From: Ornithinimicrobium cerasi
GTDB taxonomy: Bacteria; Actinomycetota; Actinomycetes; Actinomycetales; Dermatophilaceae
DNA: 41,120 bases
Reading direction: 5' to 3'
Assembly (NCBI RefSeq): GCF_003702705.1
Contig: NZ_QZMN01000017.1
Location: forward strand, 1 to 41,120
The notes beneath the pieces are model-generated. The model saw only the letters and a program-made list of their open reading frames with translations. It searched no databases and had not been told where the DNA came from. Made by a program: the position numbers and the translations under genes. Positions 40,701 to 41,120 of this stretch are shown in pieces (positions within the stretch are counted from its first letter, which is position 1; every line of letters starts with the position of its first letter).

Positions 40701-41096
40701 GTGGACCCCGCCCAGCACGCCCGGATGATCGCCCTGCTGCCGTGCGCCGACATTGACGAGATGGCGGCGTTCTGGACCACGCTCGGGCTGGAGGTAACCT
40801 ACCGACAGCTACGGCCCAACCCCTACGTCGCGCTGCACCGGGGCGGGATCGACCTGCACTACTACGGGATGCCGGGCGTGGAACCGGATGCCAGCTACTC
40901 CACCTGCGTGATCCTCGTGCCCGATACGGGCGAGCTGTACCGCCTCTTCACCGACGGCCTCCGGGCCCGACAAGGCCAGGTCCCACTGTCCGGCTACCCG
41001 CGCATCACCCGCCCTCGGAAGCGGGCCAACAACGCCGGGCTCAGCGGGTTGAATCGCCCCGGGTCTGATGGAGGCTCTGAATCCTGGAAAGGATGA
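40701..41096 (+). CDS. VOC-family protein, probably truncated by an insertion sequence
   Basis: A 131-aa frame from GTG 40701. 'MIALLPCADIDEMAAFWTTL' then 'GLEVTYRQLRPNPYVALHRG' and 'IDLHYYGMPGVEP' form the first betaalphabetabetabeta module of the vicinal oxygen chelate fold. The second module starts 'ASYSTCVILVPDTGELYRLF'. The end should read like 'GLSGFxxxDPGGNWIR', but after 'RANNAGLSGLN' the frame turns into RPGSDGGSESWKG and stops. The break coincides with what looks like the left end of an IS3-type element near 41050. VOC proteins include glyoxalases and bleomycin-type resistance proteins; the chelating residues of the second module would be lost, so activity is doubtful. Confidence 0.7.
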   Translation: MDPAQHARMIALLPCADIDEMAAFWTTLGLEVTYRQLRPNPYVALHRGGIDLHYYGMPGVEPDASYSTCVILVPDTGELYRLFTDGLRARQGQVPLSGYPRITRPRKRANNAGLSGLNRPGSDGGSESWKG

Positions 41097-41120
41097 TGAG
41101 CACCATGCCAGCACCGAGGA
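41050..41120 (+). mobile_element. Left end of a probable IS3-family element (partial)
   Basis: From TGAATCGCCCCGGG (41050) the sequence departs from the VOC gene. After an AAAGGA ribosome site there is ATG at 41105 followed by CCA GCA CCG AGG, i.e. MPAPR. 'MPAPRK' is the usual beginning of the OrfA protein of actinobacterial IS3-type elements. Only five codons are inside the window, so this rests on memory of that start and on the disrupted VOC gene. Confidence 0.4.

Overview
The window is high-GC DNA from an actinobacterium. Evidence: a WhiB-type Fe-S protein, an Lsr2 nucleoid silencer, an iniBAC-like cluster, strong G/C preference at third codon positions, frequent GTG starts, and many genes whose start codon lies 6-7 bases after a -10-like hexamer (leaderless pattern). 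The style of gene content suggests Micrococcales, perhaps an Intrasporangiaceae-like genus; that placement is inference.

Layout. 1-3.6 kb: edge of a GAF/ANTAR-type regulator, a small conserved protein, arr (rifamycin ADP-ribosyltransferase), a P-loop kinase, a DUF6191-like protein, then decayed genes including two tandem remnants of serine beta-lactamase-like lipoproteins. 3.7-6.4 kb: a four-domain cold-shock protein and a secreted glycine-rich beta-helix protein with a PxKF-type C-terminus. 7-8 kb: a UbiA-type prenyltransferase. 8.2-9.6 kb: a frameshifted IS110-family element. 9.8-15.4 kb: the most interesting part, a candidate defence island. It holds (a) a large protein with an Mrr-like nuclease domain and a STAND-type NTPase domain, overlapping by one base a second gene that may be its detached C-terminal domain, and (b) on the other strand a tight two-gene operon of an ImmA/IrrE-type metalloprotease and a class III nucleotide-cyclase-like protein (GTGA overlap). 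GC content drops visibly in the cyclase gene.

16.2-21.4 kb: a phytoene-dehydrogenase-like oxidoreductase, an SDR-SRPBCC fusion, a DUF1990 protein and a DUF732 lipoprotein. A diverged repeat of about 160 bp occurs both before the UbiA gene and before the oxidoreductase gene. 21.4-32.1 kb: an ini-like stress cluster. A large LuxR-type regulator and an Hsp70-like membrane protein face away from iniB-iniA-iniC-like genes (an IniB-domain protein with His/Gly and Asp/Asn repeats, and two dynamin-like GTPases). A palindrome lies in the iniB promoter region and a 21-bp stem-loop separates iniB from iniA.

32.1-35.5 kb: a gene graveyard (helicase fragment, TIGR02391-type pseudogene, kinase fragment, a small gene that has lost its start codon) surrounding intact lsr2 and whiB genes. 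35.6-37.6 kb: an envelope/stress group (PRC-barrel/DUF2382 protein, small protein, membrane protein). 38.2-41.1 kb: a ZIP-family transporter, a frameshifted DinB/DUF664 gene, a second P-loop kinase, and a VOC-family gene whose end is probably replaced by an insertion sequence running off the right edge.

All calls rest on reading motifs by eye; no database search or alignment was run.
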